Below are positions 1 to 14,974 of a DNA stretch of 64,000 nt, piece after piece. The translations under genes were made by a program, and so were the position numbers. Under the pieces are notes generated by a model. That model did no database searches and was not told the origin of the DNA. It saw only the letters and a program-made list of their open reading frames with translations. Source of the stretch: Serinus canaria (taxonomy: Eukaryota > Chordata > Aves > Passeriformes > Fringillidae); the NCBI RefSeq assembly GCF_022539315.1, contig NC_066322.1:16750765-16814764 (forward strand), in the 5' to 3' direction. Every line of letters begins with the position of its first letter. Position 1 is the first letter of the stretch.

Positions 1-2551
1 TTAAAGCTGACTAGCAATGGTTCTAAAATTAAAGGCCCTTTCACTACCACATCTTAGAGAATGATAGCAAGTATTGTAGCATCTACACAAGCTGTAGGTA
101 GAGTGAAGAGCACACAAACTGAGCTGAGGCTTTCCAAAAGCACCTTTTCCCCTGACTGCACAAGGAAGTGGCTGGGGAACTTTTAAAATACCCCCTCCAG
201 GGTAAACAAAAACATCCAGCTGCAATGGTGTAACAAGATATAAAAGTAAGAGCAGTGTGTTTTGCTGATCTTCTGAGAGGAACTACTACTTTAATGTGAA
301 TCATATTTAAGGTTTCAAAAGATGCTTTTGACTGAATGGAGATCTTAAAGAACCCAAAGCTACTACAGAAATTGTTACCATCTCTCCAGATACTTTTCAC
401 TGTATCTCAGTAGTAGGCAGAGCTACTGAAAATAGAATAGACTATGGGATACAAAGGCAATAACTGAATTTGCTTGGGAGAGCTATACTTTTAGCTGACA
501 AAAAGAACTATAGGATGAAGAATCAAAGACCTACATATGATGAAATGGACTAGTTTCATCCATGGTACTGACATGAGTTATCTTAAAAACACTAGGATGA
601 TCCACTTAGAGATACATATTAATTACATATACAGCATAGAAGCCTAGAATTTCTTCTGGTGGTTGAATGGATTTTTCATCACTCAAATGAAGTTAATGAG
701 ACATATATTGAACTTGAACTACATCTAACAACACTGCAAGAAAAACATTAAAGGAATTCAAAGAACTAAATTGTTAACATTCATAATTATTGGTTTGTTA
801 AAACCCACCATCATCTACCACATGGAATATACTCTAATTGCCATAGAGGTTGGACCTCTCCTGAGATGAAGAAAGAAGCTTAAATAACCTTTTGCAACGC
901 AGAACTTAGTGAAAGAACTCCAGTGGCTAGCACAAATCCCAGCATACACAAGGGGAAAACTGCCTAGGTAAGCAAGTTCAGAAATAGCATGTCTTCCCAG
1001 ACAGTTTTTTGTTCACTGAGAGTGATTTCTTACAGAACCTACTAAAGGAGAATTATGACTGATGAACTATCTGTTATCTCACCAGCCAACACCTTTCTGT
1101 GCTACACTCCACACCCAAGGCCTCTGCTCCGCAAGAATCTCTGCAGACACTGAACTCCACATCATGCAAGACTCAAAAATCACTCCAGGCACAGCCTGTG
1201 CAAGCATGTGAGCTTGTAAATAAAGAAGAGGGTAGGCTTACAATTATTAGCTTTCTTTCAAAAGTGGGCTTTCTTTCAAAAGAAAAGGTGCTTATTCCAC
1301 ACAGCATGATGCAGATGCTTCAGCCTCATTTCCCAATAGCTGTCCCAACTTTTCCAAAAGTTAACAGACAGCAATGGTAGGCTGTAAATTTTTACTAACT
1401 TCATAGTGACAAACTTCACTTGGTACTATCTCCTTGTTTTATTTCTTTGCCCAAGACACTTTTTTGGCTCCTACTCAATGACAGAAAGCTGAATCTACAT
1501 CTACAACTAGATAGTGAAGTGGATGGTAAAAAGAAATTCAAAAATAATCTAGGGAAAAATGAAAGACTTCAATGTATTTTGCAACAAAACATGGTTGAAG
1601 CAACACAGGGAAGCTTCCAGTTTAAATACTTTGAGATCTTTAATAGCAGCCACCCTGTCAGATATCCCTGGAATAAAAAAGCAAATCAAATCAGCAGTCA
1701 CTGTTTTCTAATACAGATGCTTTTCCTGGCCAACAAAGAACTCCCTGTAAGTGTGTGCTTTCCAGAACTGTTTGTTCACATTTTAGTTGCATTGTTTCCA
1801 GTCCTGGTGCTATTTTAAGATATTTCTGCCATGCTGAGCTTTTGTGAACAGACCTGTTTTGTGAAGAGGTCCTTAAAATAAAAATACATAACTACCTAGT
1901 AATACAAAATTATCACCCTCTGGCAAAAGCCCTCAAGCCTACTTACATACACTGTGGAAAACCTAGACAGCCAAGATGTTAGAAGGAGGGAAAAAATTCA
2001 GTCAATAGTTACAAAATAAGAAACTCCTTGGCAGTTTATTGTATTTCATAAAGGATTTCTACTTCAGGGCCATTAATCTAATAGCAAACTGTGCTTACGG
2101 ATGTAACAACCTATCCTTAATGTTAAATATTATTTTACTTTTTTATTCCCCCCAGGCAAATGTTAATGTAGCATACCAAAACCTGGAAAATATCAAAGTT
2201 TAAAGAAATAAAACATCAAAGTATTATCTCATTTAGGGCAAATTTGAAGAGGACTTTACTTACCTACCACAATATGCTGTGCCTCTGAAATTTGTCAATG
2301 TATTTTAATGAGAATTTCTCACAATAATCTGCTGCTTATGTATCCAAGGGGTTACTTTCATGTGAGTGTTTGGCACTCCTCAAAGGCAACTCGCTATACC
2401 AAGCTCTTGTGTCAACCATCCTAATGGAATTTTTCACCTTAGATTGTGCTGAATAATCTACTGTATGAGACTGGTAGTAAACAAAGAGAAGTCCCACAGT
2501 TATTTCTGTATTGATATTAATTAATTCCTCTCTAAGGCGATGATGTGTTTG

Positions 2552-2642
2552 GTTTATTTATTTATTTATTATTTATGTGTTTAAGGTTTTTTGTTTGGTT
2601 GTGGGTTTTTTTCTTTTTCTTCTTCTTTTTTTTTTTTTCCCC
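2552..2642. repeat. T-rich simple sequence
   Basis: (TTTA)n from 2556, then a T-rich stretch with G and C interruptions and a run of T's ending in CCCC. It is low complexity and could be the reverse of a poly(A) tail, but no retroelement body is recognisable next to it. Confidence 0.7.
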
Positions 2643-4351
2643 AGAACAATTTGAATCATGAGGGAAAGGCTTTTAATTTTAGACACTGTTTGGAAGTGGT
2701 CCAAAATCTGTCACGCTAGAGCCCCTCATTCAGCTCAGATGAAGCCAAAATCACATCATCTCTCTGTGTATCCCTCTGGCAAAGCATTATTTACACAAGC
2801 AGAGCCAAGGTCTGTTATGGGTACAAGACTAAAGGGGGCCACATTCCCATCCAATCTCAATTACTTCCTGGTGCTTTACACAGCTCTGCCAGGTGACAGT
2901 TAAATGAGCCCAACAGGCAGCCTTGGAACCTGATTTCCTGTTGCCTTGAAGGTTTCAGGAAAAAAAAGAAAAAGAGATGGTTATTAGGGATAAATGAGAA
3001 CAGCTTTGTGAAAACTCAAGATTTGAGGAAGAAAGTCAAGTCCATACCTTTCCCAAAATTTCAGTACTTTGTTTTAAATTTTAATAAATGTACTGAATCC
3101 ATCTAAACCAAACACATTTAAGATTTCTCATCAATCCATCTTTTCTCCAACACTAGAGGCCTGCTATGTTTGCTTAAGTACACCATGAATGCTGAACTGT
3201 GACGTTCTGACTGGATAAAACCACTAGATCCTACAGAGCTTCCAAAAAAATGAGGAGATGGGAGACACTTTGTGATTAAAGAAAAACTTAAATTTTGTGA
3301 GATTTACATAGCCTTTAGCCAAGTGGATAATTTAACAGAAAGACCAATCGAGAGAAAATATGAAGGAGACGCTGGGGCAAGAACAGGAAACACCAGGAGG
3401 GAAGACAAACATATGAAACAAGAAAGAAGGGAGAGGACACACAGATGCTGGACACCAAGAACATCTGGAAAAGGGAAAAGAATAAAATTTCTCTAATTCC
3501 AAGCCACTAGAGAGCAGCCAACTTGTTCAGACAGAAAATGAATATCTTATTGTCAAAGTTCCAATTCTGGATCAATATGTAATTCACTGGCTGCAGAGAT
3601 CCTTTCAGTCTTTAATCCTGTGCCCTTGTGATCCTAACCAGACTGCCTGTCACTATGAATACAAGCATTTAAAAAGATACAATTACATGAATTTATAATG
3701 AGTACAATGTATATCAATTCAATTTAACTCTACTAACTGGCCAGCAAACACAACACACTTGCACTGATCATTTACATGTAGAACCAAATGCTCCAATAGT
3801 GTTCAGTAACATTCTTGTCAGTCTTATTTTCTCCTGTACAGAAAAGCAGCATCAATGGCCAAGGCCTTACAAAACAAAAACAGACAGTGATTTCTGAATA
3901 GCTTTTGTTTGAGAAAGAACCAACTGGAAAAAGAGAATTTCTAAACACAGGAATCCATATTCTGATTGACTTGGAAATTGAACCATAGCTACTGGAACAT
4001 TCTTCACAGAGGCAGCTTTCTCCAACATTCCACAGGGCACAAAGTTCACACAGGACTATAGCAAGTGCTGTGCTAAGTAAGAGAAGGTGCAGAATGGGTG
4101 ATTTACTCAGAGATGAATAAATACAGGAGAATGACAATTTTGAAGCCACCAGGTTTCCGCATGCTTCTTCAGGTAACTGGTGACAACTTCTGAGGTTACT
4201 GATGAAAAGATAACAAATTATCAGGAAAACTTTCCCTAGGACTGCAATGGCTCTTTAAAGATCAAATAAACTCCATCATGTGCATTTTCTCACTCTGCTG
4301 CTATGAATCACAGAAGTTGCCTGCATTCACAGGAAGGCAGCCAACCTTTTC

Positions 4352-4897
4352 TGGTTTTGGCTGTTATAGAGTTAATTTCTTCTCAGTAGCTGGTACAGTG
4401 TGGTGTTTTGGATTCAGTATGAGAACAGTGTTGATAACACACTGATGTTTTGATTGCTGCTAAGTCATGTTTATCCTAAGTTAAGGACTTTCTTTGTGTC
4501 TCATGCTGTGCCAGTGAGGAGGTGCACAAAAGGCTGGGAGGGAGCACAGACATGACAGGTGACCTGAATTGACCAAAGGCATATTCCACACAACAGAACA
4601 TCATGTCCAGTACATAAAATGGGGAATTACCTTGAAGCATGGTTGATAGGAATTCAGGGACAGGGTCTGACATCAGTCAGTGGGTAGTGAACAACTGTAT
4701 TGCACAACATGTGGGTTTTTTCCTCTTTCATTATTATTATTTACTAGTATTATTATATTTTACTTCATTTCAATTAATAAACTGTTCTTTTGTCAACCTA
4801 GAAGCTTTAGTTTTGATTCTCTTCTCCATTCTGTCATGGTGGAGTGGATGAGTGGCTGCGTGGTGCACAGCTGCCAGCTGGGCTCAAAGCATGACAA
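4352..4897 (+). mobile_element. Degraded solo LTR of an avian endogenous retrovirus (ERVL-like)
   Basis: The segment opens TGGTTTTGGCTGTTATAGAG and runs through 'gttaatttcttctcagtagc' and 'acagtgttgataacaca' to a tail containing 'ggctgcgtggtgcacagctg' and ending near CATGACA. I recognise this order of words from a common avian LTR class, probably ERVL-related; the exact family name is uncertain. A weak TATA-like stretch (acataaaa) lies near 4613 and a poly(A)-signal-like AATAAA at 4777-4782. No gag, pol or env sequence lies next to it, so it is a solo LTR. No clean target-site duplication is visible, consistent with age. It is antisense to BCAR3. Confidence 0.7.
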
Positions 4898-7853
4898 CTA
4901 ATAAGCAAGATACTTATTTAGAGTGAGGGAACTAAAAAAAGCCCTTTAGTGCCAAGATCAGTGTAATGTTAAGTGAAGGTAACATAAGGGAAAACTTAAT
5001 TCTAGTGGATTCAACAACCATTTTCCAGTACACCACCACACTTATAACAAATCCTCACATTTCTGTGTAACCACATTCCTAACTAGGAGAGCTTCATTTC
5101 TGGAATACAGACCCTGAGAAATCCTGAGCTGAGTGTTAGTCAAATCATAATTCCCCACTCAGTGACCCTAGAGAATTGCATTTCCAAATGTAAATTATGT
5201 AAGGGGGTTTTTTTTGTTGTTGTTGTTTTAATCTGAGACATACCTAAATAATGGGTAACTCCAAAAAATTAAATGCATAAATACCTACTGAAGAATATTC
5301 CCATTCTCATCAAACAGAAGTCACTAGCAGAGCACCAGTGGACCCTGTACTATCTACATATTTATGATAGAAGATAATCAAACTTCTACTGCAGTGTAGC
5401 TATAAAATTACCATGGGAAATTCAAAAGAATTTTATAATATAAGACTCATCAAAACTCAAACTCAGCAACAAGACAATGGGAAATCAAAGCTCAGGGAGC
5501 TATATAAAATTTCACATAATTTTGAGCAGTCTTTTCACATCTGCCCCTCTCCAACAATAACAAATCTAACACTGAAAAGGCAGACTGATAATGCTGAGTG
5601 GTGATTACATGTAACTCACGTGTTATCAAACCCAACTGCCTCCACACACAGGCTGAAACTGGATATATGAAGCCTGAGGATGCCAGTGAACAGATTTAGA
5701 TCACTGCACACTCTAGAAATATTAATTAAGATCTACTATCTATAAAAAGTGTTCACCCATATAAATTCACCCAAGATAAGAGATGGCACTAGCAGTAAGG
5801 AGCTGCCTATTAAAGGCTTCTTACGCACGTCACATTCACAGCATTAGCACATTACTCACTGCTGTGCTACATCAACGAGCTGGAAGTTATAAACTTGGCA
5901 GCCCTGATAACTGGAGTGGTTTCCCCTTTTGTGCAGCTTCAGCTGAGGGTGAATCATAGCAGAGAATTAAGAATGAAAATATTTGAACTTCAAGGCCCTT
6001 CCCCCTCTGATCATGACAACCATACTGACTAGTACTAAAAAACCCCTGTCTTGTGGCAAAGTTGATTTCATTAACTTAGACCTCCACATTCTTTAACTTG
6101 CCACTTATCACTGATTTATTCTTAATTTACTTCTCCTCTTCCAAAAAATGCAAATTTAAAGAAAAATATTTTGGCTTGGAAGTGGCACAAGTCACAATTT
6201 AGTATTTTCTCTTCACTTACTTCTTTTTTAACCACAAACAGGAGCCCCCTTGCCTTGAAGTTTCTCTTTTTCCCTCAATGTAAAAGCTGACCTTGACAGT
6301 AAATAGCTATAAAAAACCAAATGGGATCATTAAAGGTGCTGATAAATCATGACTGAAGAATGAGTTGATCCAAGTTCATATGTTCTGCACTGATAATTAT
6401 GTTTTCTATTAATGCATGGGAAAATAAACCAAATATCTGCTGTTGAGACCTCAGTTTCACACACTAAAATTAAGTGTCACAAAATATGAGTGCTCAAGTG
6501 CTGTACTGCTTCCTGTGCTTTGGTGGGACACAATAAGGCATCCCTGAGATTGGCCACATACTGCTTTCAATTAAACTGGAAAACTGTAAATAATAAATTT
6601 ACCCCAATGCAGAAAAAGGTCTGAATCTCTCAGGAGTAGCTCAGAACTTCAGCATGTTTATTTATGCATCAATTTAGTATTTCATTACACTTGCAATTAC
6701 TATTAAAACCAAGAATTAACTTCATCTAATTACACAAACTGATTTTGTTTGATTTTTAAAAATTTAATAATAATAAATTTAAAACCTGATGACTTTATTT
6801 CATACCATCTTATTGTTCATAGCATCCTAGGCCCTTTAGCATTTCACAGAATCCATACCACTGGGCCCCAAGGTTCAGACCTTACTTGATTTGACCACCT
6901 GCTGTTTCTATACCTACAGCCACTTTCTCTTCAGCAAATGCACCCCAGTTCTCTACCATCCAAACTTCTTCAAATAGCAGTTCATCAAATTTAACTATTG
7001 CTAAATCTGCATACTGGAACACATGCATTCAAATCTATTTTAAATGCTGCAAATCTCTTTAAATAGAACATTATTTTTGAAAGATCCCAACTGTAATTTG
7101 TTTCTACATAAAAGGCTTTATTTTTCACTCTCCATACAGCAAACACCATTAATGTTTCAGTTTCTCTAGAGACAATATGGATTAGACTAAATGGAAAGTT
7201 GCCATGACAACAGCACCGTTATTTTAGGTATTAGAAATTCATGCCAAGTTAAATAAAGGAGATCTGCAGGGTCAAGAACAAGTTTTCTAACTGCTGTGAC
7301 AGCCAACAATAAACCCCAATGTCATTTAAAAAGTTCTAGAACTGGAGAATTAAGCCTTAAAACAAGAATGAAAATCAATTACAGCACCATAGAGCATCTT
7401 TAGCACTCTATTGTGATAATTGCTGACATCCGTCCCAGTCAGAAGAAGCCAATCTGACCAGAATCACTTTTTCAGAGGGCCCAAAAGACCAAGCCCCACA
7501 CCCCACTTTCAGAAATGGACAGTTATAAGGCTAAATCACTAAAGGTAAGAAAAGGGGACAGCTGTTCCCAACTTTTAAGTGCTTCCATCAAAGTTTGAAA
7601 GCCATGGCCAGAAGACAGCAACCTTCACATCCTTCCTCACTGCAAGTGCTCCACGGTGTTAAAGAACAATTCACATGTTAATCTTAAAAAATTCAAAAGT
7701 GTAACTCATAGATCATCAAAACTAGTTAGATGTCCCACATGACTACAATTCCCAAGTCACTTAGACACTTCTGTTACTGTGACTGAAAATTATTATAAAG
7801 GCTTTTCCTGTACTTACAGTGCATATGGAGCATTTTTGCATAAAGTAAATTAT

Positions 7854-7935
7854 GTCCCTGCCCACGGCAGGAGCATTGGACTAGATGACCTTCAAAGACT
7901 CATTCCAACCCAAACCTTCCTAGGAGTATATGACT
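7854..7935 (+). mobile_element. CR1 LINE 3'-end fragment
   Basis: The sequence 'gtccctgcccacggcaggag', then 'ttggactagatgacc' and 'attccaacccaaacc', is the characteristic 3' end of CR1 retrotransposons in birds and other sauropsids. Only the last ~80 bases are recognisable, and the terminal octamer-type repeat is degraded to 'gtatatgactttg'. This is a typical 5'-truncated copy with no coding capacity. It is antisense to BCAR3. Confidence 0.8.
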
Positions 7936-10900
7936 TTGTGCATCTTGCAATTAAAAAATATCTAAAATATAAGGACAAATCTAGAATTGTCTGAAGCACT
8001 GAAGAAACACCTGCATCTGAGCACAATTGCCTGTGTTTTCCTTAAATAGGTGAAAAAAGTTAGGGAACCAAATGGTCTGATCAGTTAAACTCTTCCAAGA
8101 AAACTTGAAAGTTTGCTTAAATCCTCCTCAGCAAGTCCCTTACAAGGGCATTTTTACTTAGTCCCTAAACATAAAGCCAGCTTCAGGGTCACAAAACTGC
8201 AAGTTGTTCAAGCTTCTCTGAAACAACAGTGAATTGTAAAGGTGTTCTTTAAAAGAGAAACACTCTGTACCCAACCACGGTATAAAAACAAACACTTGTA
8301 AACAAAAACCGAAAGGTTACTGACTAGCACACTGTAGTTGAAAAAGAGCACCTACCTTGACTCTGATAATAGACTTACGATGATAAAAGCAGCAAAGTGC
8401 TGCAATCAGCATTTGAAAAACATTATAATCCTTCGGCATTTTCAGCTCTGCTGCCTGTGGTTCCTCAAGACTGGAGATAAACAGTCACTACGAGCAGTGC
8501 TCTGAGGTTCAGCAAGCTCTTCAGTGTCACCACTGCCTACCGGTGCTGCTACACCCCCCTACTCACGTATCAGTCTGGGACACTTTCCACAGCTGAAGCT
8601 GATACCATCAATTCAGGGACCGCTGGCACGCTGGATTCCAGCATGCCATACAGAGAGTGCCAGAATCCTCATGTGATCTGTTCCACTCACCAGTGAAATC
8701 CTAGCTCCTCTAGCTTGGCACCCTCTGCCTCAGAGATGCGTTTAAGGCATCAGCACAAGCCAAACTTCTCCTCTTGATGAGTTACAATACCTTTCTCTCA
8801 GTGCTGATAAAGGCTTAATCAGTTGCTCAAGCACAATCATGCAACATCTCTGCCTGCTTCATCATTTATACACACATAAAAGAAAAAAAAAAAAGAGGAA
8901 AAGCAGTTGATTACCGTTTGACAACTGCAAGAACTGAGCTTCGGTAACCAAGGAGAAGGGTAAATCTGTTTATTTTTAATTAGGAAGCTCCTGGCAGACA
9001 GTCCTTGACAAAAATAGCAAGAAACCAACCATGTAAACATTGTCAGTGTCATTGTCAGGTAACCAAAGTATCTTCAGTATTTAAAACTCTCAGTGGACAG
9101 CTTTATCTTGGTGATAGTCCCATGGCATTGCACAAACTGCTTGAGAAAGAAAGAACTGAATTCATGAACATGTCAGATTTGTCAAAGTAAAAATAAGCAC
9201 CACAACAAAATAAAAAGCCGCAGCTTAATTTATGCCTGTGATTCCATTCTCTTGGACAGCACAGTCCATAGCTTACTGACTAGTGAGCAAACTGCTCATC
9301 AGCGAAGAATCTGCCTGACATACCACAAGGCTCTTAAGAACCCGGGCATAAAAGAGACAAACAACTTGGGTAATTACACCTGTAAGAGACAGGACATCAC
9401 CTCCATGGCAGCCTGGTTAACAGAGCTGGTGAAAGGAAACCAAATGGACTGGACTGAGGAGTACAAGACAGCCTGTAACACTTAAGGATTAAAAACTTTG
9501 AAGAGATCAATCGATTATCACTTGGGTGGTACCAAAAATTATGGAAATCACTGATATTTCAGATCTTGGATTAGGAATAAATTAATCCCAAGGAGTGGTT
9601 AAAATGAATAGTTACTTGTCTTTTTCATCAACCACAAGTATATGACATAATTAGGAGGACAGATATTAAACACTTATTGGTGGCCTCAGGTATTACTTGC
9701 AAGGTACCTCTCACCTAATAACAGAGTACTTCCATCCCACACTGACTGAACAATAGGAAGTGCCCTCAGTGCCTGCATCCAGCAATAAGAACTGGTGCAC
9801 AAACCAAGCAGCAGCACTGAGAAAAGACATAAAACGTGCACTGCCTTTTAAGGAAAATGGGATGGAGTGCCTACCTGAAAAGGAAACCTCAGTGTTGATA
9901 GCAAGGAACTGGAAGTGTGATGTGTAAAGTTCTCTCACCCATGTGATCATGGAAGGCTTGCAGGTACCTACCACCAGGTGAAGCACCAAGCCCAGAAAGC
10001 TCATAAAGGTAGCCAGACTACTTGGCCATGTGTAGGAGATGTTATGCCAGAGACTCTTCTGAGAAAAGGAAAACAACATAGGAATAAAGGAACAGAACAT
10101 TAAATGGACTGCAAAGTAATAAAGCTGGCAAGAAAAGAGTTAAAAGATTGGCCAGGAAAGAAGCTGAAAATACTGACTTTGAAGATGAAGTCCTGCTGAA
10201 AAGTACTTTATGACAAACAATGAATGAGTAGATAATATAACAGGAATATGAAAGTACCCTCCTCTTCTTTCTGCACTTTGCTGCAGAGTAATATAATTTA
10301 CTTTGAGGTTTTTTTCCACTTTGAGGAACTCCACAGGATTGCTTTAGCAGGTAGCCAGAGAAGAAAAGATTAAAAGATACCCTGCAAAACATCAAACAAA
10401 AAAGCCTCAACTGTGATGCCTGTTTCTTGACTGACAATTTCTGGTACTCTGGCAAGACATCTCATAAAGGACTGTATTTTTAAAGAATATTAAAATTCTC
10501 ATAATAACACCCTAATTCAATTTTAAAACTGGAAGGCAGGAGGGAGGGATGATAAAAAGGGAAATGAAATTGAAGACGTCAGTCAAGGTGTTTTTGCTTT
10601 ACAATGCTGGCAAGACAGTATTAATATCACACACTAAGGTTTCACTTGCAGGACCATGAACAGAAACTATCAAGACAAGCAACACAAATAGTAGGTGACA
10701 AGAAGGGCTATGAGGATGACTTAGCTATTTTGGCAGCAGAAACAGCTGACTTAGCAGTGCAAATACAGTGGATCACTTCTGCTCTGAAAAGAGTTAGAAG
10801 TTCCAAAAAGGAGTCCTCTATGGGGTTGGGAAAAAAATGACAGGAATACTATGATTTATCAATGTGTAAACCTAAACTGAAATTTGAACAGAGGTTCTCA

Positions 10901-13900
10901 TCCATCATCAAGAATAAAACCCCCCAGTTTTTCAAAAAAAGGAGGACTGGAGTGGCAGGTCTAATAGAAATGGTAACTGCCAGTTCCTTATTTCCTGTCT
11001 GCAATGAAATAAAGAATAAAAAATTATGTATGTTCAGAGAATGCCAGAAATAATGAACCTTAAAAACGAATACTGTACAATTTCGTACAGCAGCTGCTGG
11101 TGCTTTTTATCAACAGTGTAACTGATAGGAAAAAGGATACTTTATTGAAATAGTAAATTTTAAATGTTTTAAAAAATAAACTAATGGGATTTTTCTTTTT
11201 ATTAAGGTTAGTATGACTTCTGCCTAGGTAGCTCAATGAATGGATGACAACCTTTGCAAGACACTGTGATACAGCAGTATGAAAACTAATATTACTGGAA
11301 GGGATCTCAAAGAGTACATGAGAAACCTCTGGGTGTTGGCATGGTGTGTGCTGCACTGATGGCTGTCATGACTGAGGACAGCCTCCAGGCTGCTCCAGTT
11401 ATGTTTCATACATAGGTAAGGATTTACATTTTTAAATACTGACTCAGAGAAACATAGGATGGCTTAGTCATATATTCACTCCCCTGGCCTTCAATTTTTT
11501 GCTGGTACTTTGGGTTCTTGGACTCTGCACATGAGAAAGAAACCTGTTTATTGTACCTCAGAAACACCAAATACAATCCTTTTTGCTAAGTCATCTACTG
11601 ATGTATTTTAAATGCTCTCCAGCACCAAAAGGTCAACAATCAGGTTTATTTCTTTGTTTTCAAAGATTCTTCCTAGAATCTTAAATTATCTGATAATCCC
11701 TTCATTGTTTCTGTGGATGGCTGGCTAAATTATGTTTCAAAACTCTGATAACCAAGCTTAATAAGAAAGGATTTTTAAGTTCATAAAATCCATGGCTACA
11801 TGAGTTCAAGGACACTTGAAGATATATTCTGTGTTGAGCTCCTAATAGCCCATTAGGAACAGAAATAAGGGAGTCTCTGCTAACCCCATCTGTTATTACA
11901 AAGCCTCTAAAGTTATTTAGGATAGTTTCATGGTCTAGTTTAAATTACCCAGTGCTCCCCTGACACACCAAAAGTGTATCCAGTCTGCTCACAGCACATT
12001 GCATATGCAGGAGTTTGAGGTGCTCACACAGGATAGTGTGAACCTGCTCATGGGCAATCTTCTTAGGCTGCTTTAATTGTACTGGTCAAACAAGAAAAAA
12101 ACCGAAGTGGCTTCAAGATTTTAAGTGGCTCAAGTAAAGCAACCACACTCCTTGAGTGTGAATATAAATGCTTGAAAACTCACAAGCAGCCTGAAGTTAC
12201 CCAAACAGTCTCCAGAGCTACAAGAGGTTATTTTGGACCAAATATTAGTCATGGTCATGGGAGTGCTTAGAATTCACACACAGAAAGAATTATGATGATT
12301 TGTGATTTCATATTAGAGAAAGGGAAATAATTTCAGACTAAATTAGATGAGGGAATTGTTGGCTAGCCACTTTGCTTTGCAATGCTCTATTCATTTAAGC
12401 ATTCAAATCAGCCTAACAATATTCAGTGAAACACATGTAATGCTTTACATTTCACTGCACTAAATGGAAGTAAACAATGCAGGCAGGAAGCCAGCTGTAA
12501 ATGAAAGAAGCACTGTACAAGGGTCAAGAGCACAAATCTGATTAGAGCCAGCCCTGAGCACTGCTGCTGAACGAGTGACGTCCCATGGACACGTCCCCAT
12601 TACACAGGGGATGGCCTATGGTCTGAGTGCCTATGGCTACAAAATGGCAGCTCTGGGGTTGTAGTAAAGTACAAGAGGAATAAAATCTGAAAGAAAAAAA
12701 CCCAAAGAAAATTAAGTAATTTAAATCTTCATTGAAACATTTCTCATTTAATACATAAGATTTCTTGCCATAACTAGTTGTTTGTTCTTTTTACTCTAAG
12801 AAAAAGTCAGGAAACGGGAGACAACCGAATTTGTCCATGCAAGCATTTTCACAAGGCCCACTCCCAGTTAGTTTTAGCAGTAAGTCCTGCAGATATGGCA
12901 CGTTGCCTCTGACAAAGCTCTGGGGGCAGATGCCTCTATATACAGGTAGTGCCCAACTTTACAGATGAACACTTATTAAAGTGTAGAATAAGTGGAAGAA
13001 AGGGGATGACAACACTGTCAGAATGCTTTTTATCTGTTCCTAACTCAAATGTCTACGGGCACATAAAGTCCCATCTCCCATCTCATGTCCTACCATTCCT
13101 GTCTCAATTCTTTACAGAACTGACTCTTTCATGTTCTCTGAGATAACCTCACTTCCTGCATGCTGCTGTTGGTGCAGCTTCTGATCACAAACCAACAAAT
13201 AGAGCTGCAGCTGTAATTACCCTTGTTTGCATTGCAAGGTGTGGTGTGGGAGAGGTCAGCTTAATTTCTTCCTCCTTTCTATCGTGGTTCCATGAGGCAG
13301 TCTCAGAAATACTCTGCAGTTGTACAGGAATAGTGAGAAAACAGAATTTGCATCTATTTAGTTTACGCTGCTGCTTGAATAAATCTCTTTGAAAATCTGC
13401 ATTGTATAAAAAACCAGGTCTGCAGGTACAAGAAATAAGTGCCCAGCCTGCTTATGAGCTTCCTACTAGGTCTAGGTTAATTTTCACTTTAAGACATCCA
13501 AATGCCTTTGAGATTCATATGTTTTAGTAATAAAAGATAACTTCGAAAAAATTTGATCTGGCAGTAGGTAGGTCTGTCTTTCCTGCTAGACACCCCTCTA
13601 TGATGAATCCACCAGCAGGTATAATTGAGCCTACCAAAAACTAGCATAAGTATTCTTGACCTCCAATACTGCCTGCCAACCCACATATAAACATGAAATA
13701 ATGTAGTAAAGTCCCACCTATTATTCCTACAATTTGTTCCTTGGACTGGGGAAAAAATTATGAAAAGGCATGAATTTCTTTTCCTTTCAGAATTAGTTTA
13801 CAGTTTAATATGGGTAATACCTTCTTCTCTTTCCTGCTGACTTAGGTGTCATTAGTCTAAATAGCTTTGCTGGCCAGCATACCAGAATTGTCTTGCACAT

Positions 13901-14858
13901 AAAAATAAGGTATTAAGACAATTGTTAACTTCAGACTTCTGTATTTGAAAGTCTCCCCAGTCCTGCCAGAGTAAAGTGCTTGTTTGTGAGAGATTTAAAT
14001 ACATTCTAAATATAATGGAAAGATGAAAAAATGTGTTACTTCTCCAGGGTAATCAGACACCTTTAAAATACCAGCTAATTAACTAAAACTCCTGAATAGC
14101 CTAAAATATTTCCCTTTTATACAGAGGATGTAGATTTTGGATGTGCACCACTCAAAAAAGAAAACTTACAAGTCACTTGGGCTCTGTCAGAGCTCGGCTT
14201 TTTAAAAGTCTTTCAATGTTTTACTAACAAAAGGATTTGAGGACATGGAGGCAAATGACCTCTAGATATTCTAGACAAGCAACATAACATTATGCTCCAT
14301 TATTTGTGCAGATGTTTATTTTCTACAAATACCTGACATACAAACATGTCAGGCCAACCTGCTTCTTTGACAGCACACAGCAGTAGATGACATCCCACCC
14401 CAATGCTGCTCCTGCTGCCCTCTCCGCAGGCTAAACTGGATCTCAGCGTGTCTCCAAAACCAGGCAAGACAGACACACACAATGGACCAGCCTTATTCTA
14501 ATTATTATCTGTAAACACAGCTCTGAGAGATGAGGAGCTTTACCTCTCTAGGCTTTATCAGTAAGAGGACCCAAAACGGTTAATGAAAAACATCATCTTC
14601 GTCTGCTCTCCACACATTATATACTCACTCCCCCTTGTGGCTCATGAGCCTACAGACTGAAAGATCAATAGTAAGGGGTTGCATGGAGTTAAATATAAAC
14701 AGCTGTCAGCTTTTGCTATTAGTCCATCTTCAAAACGATGAAAACTATAAATCAGCCCCTTTTTTCCCCCTCTTTCTTTGAAAAGTAAATGCACATCACC
14801 ATGTACCCACATTTGCTTTCACTGACACAGACATTTTGACTTGGGTATATTATCAAAA

Positions 14859-14974
14859 GGCCAGGTTGGACAGGGCCCTGAGAAATCTGGTCTAATGAAA
14901 GGTGCCCCTGCACAAGGCAGGGGATTCTAACTAGATATCTTCTGAGGTCCCTGCTAACCCAAACCATTCTGTGG
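14859..14974 (+). mobile_element. CR1 LINE 3'-end fragment
   Basis: This copy starts 'ggccaggttggacagggccc' and continues 'tctggtctaatgaaaggtgc', 'ccctgcacaaggcagggg' and 'aacccaaaccattctgtgg'. It is a longer piece of the same CR1 3' terminus seen at 7854. The 'ggcc..ttggacagggc' block and the 'cccaaaccattct' block are in the canonical order, so the orientation is plus. It is 5'-truncated and non-coding. Confidence 0.85.
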
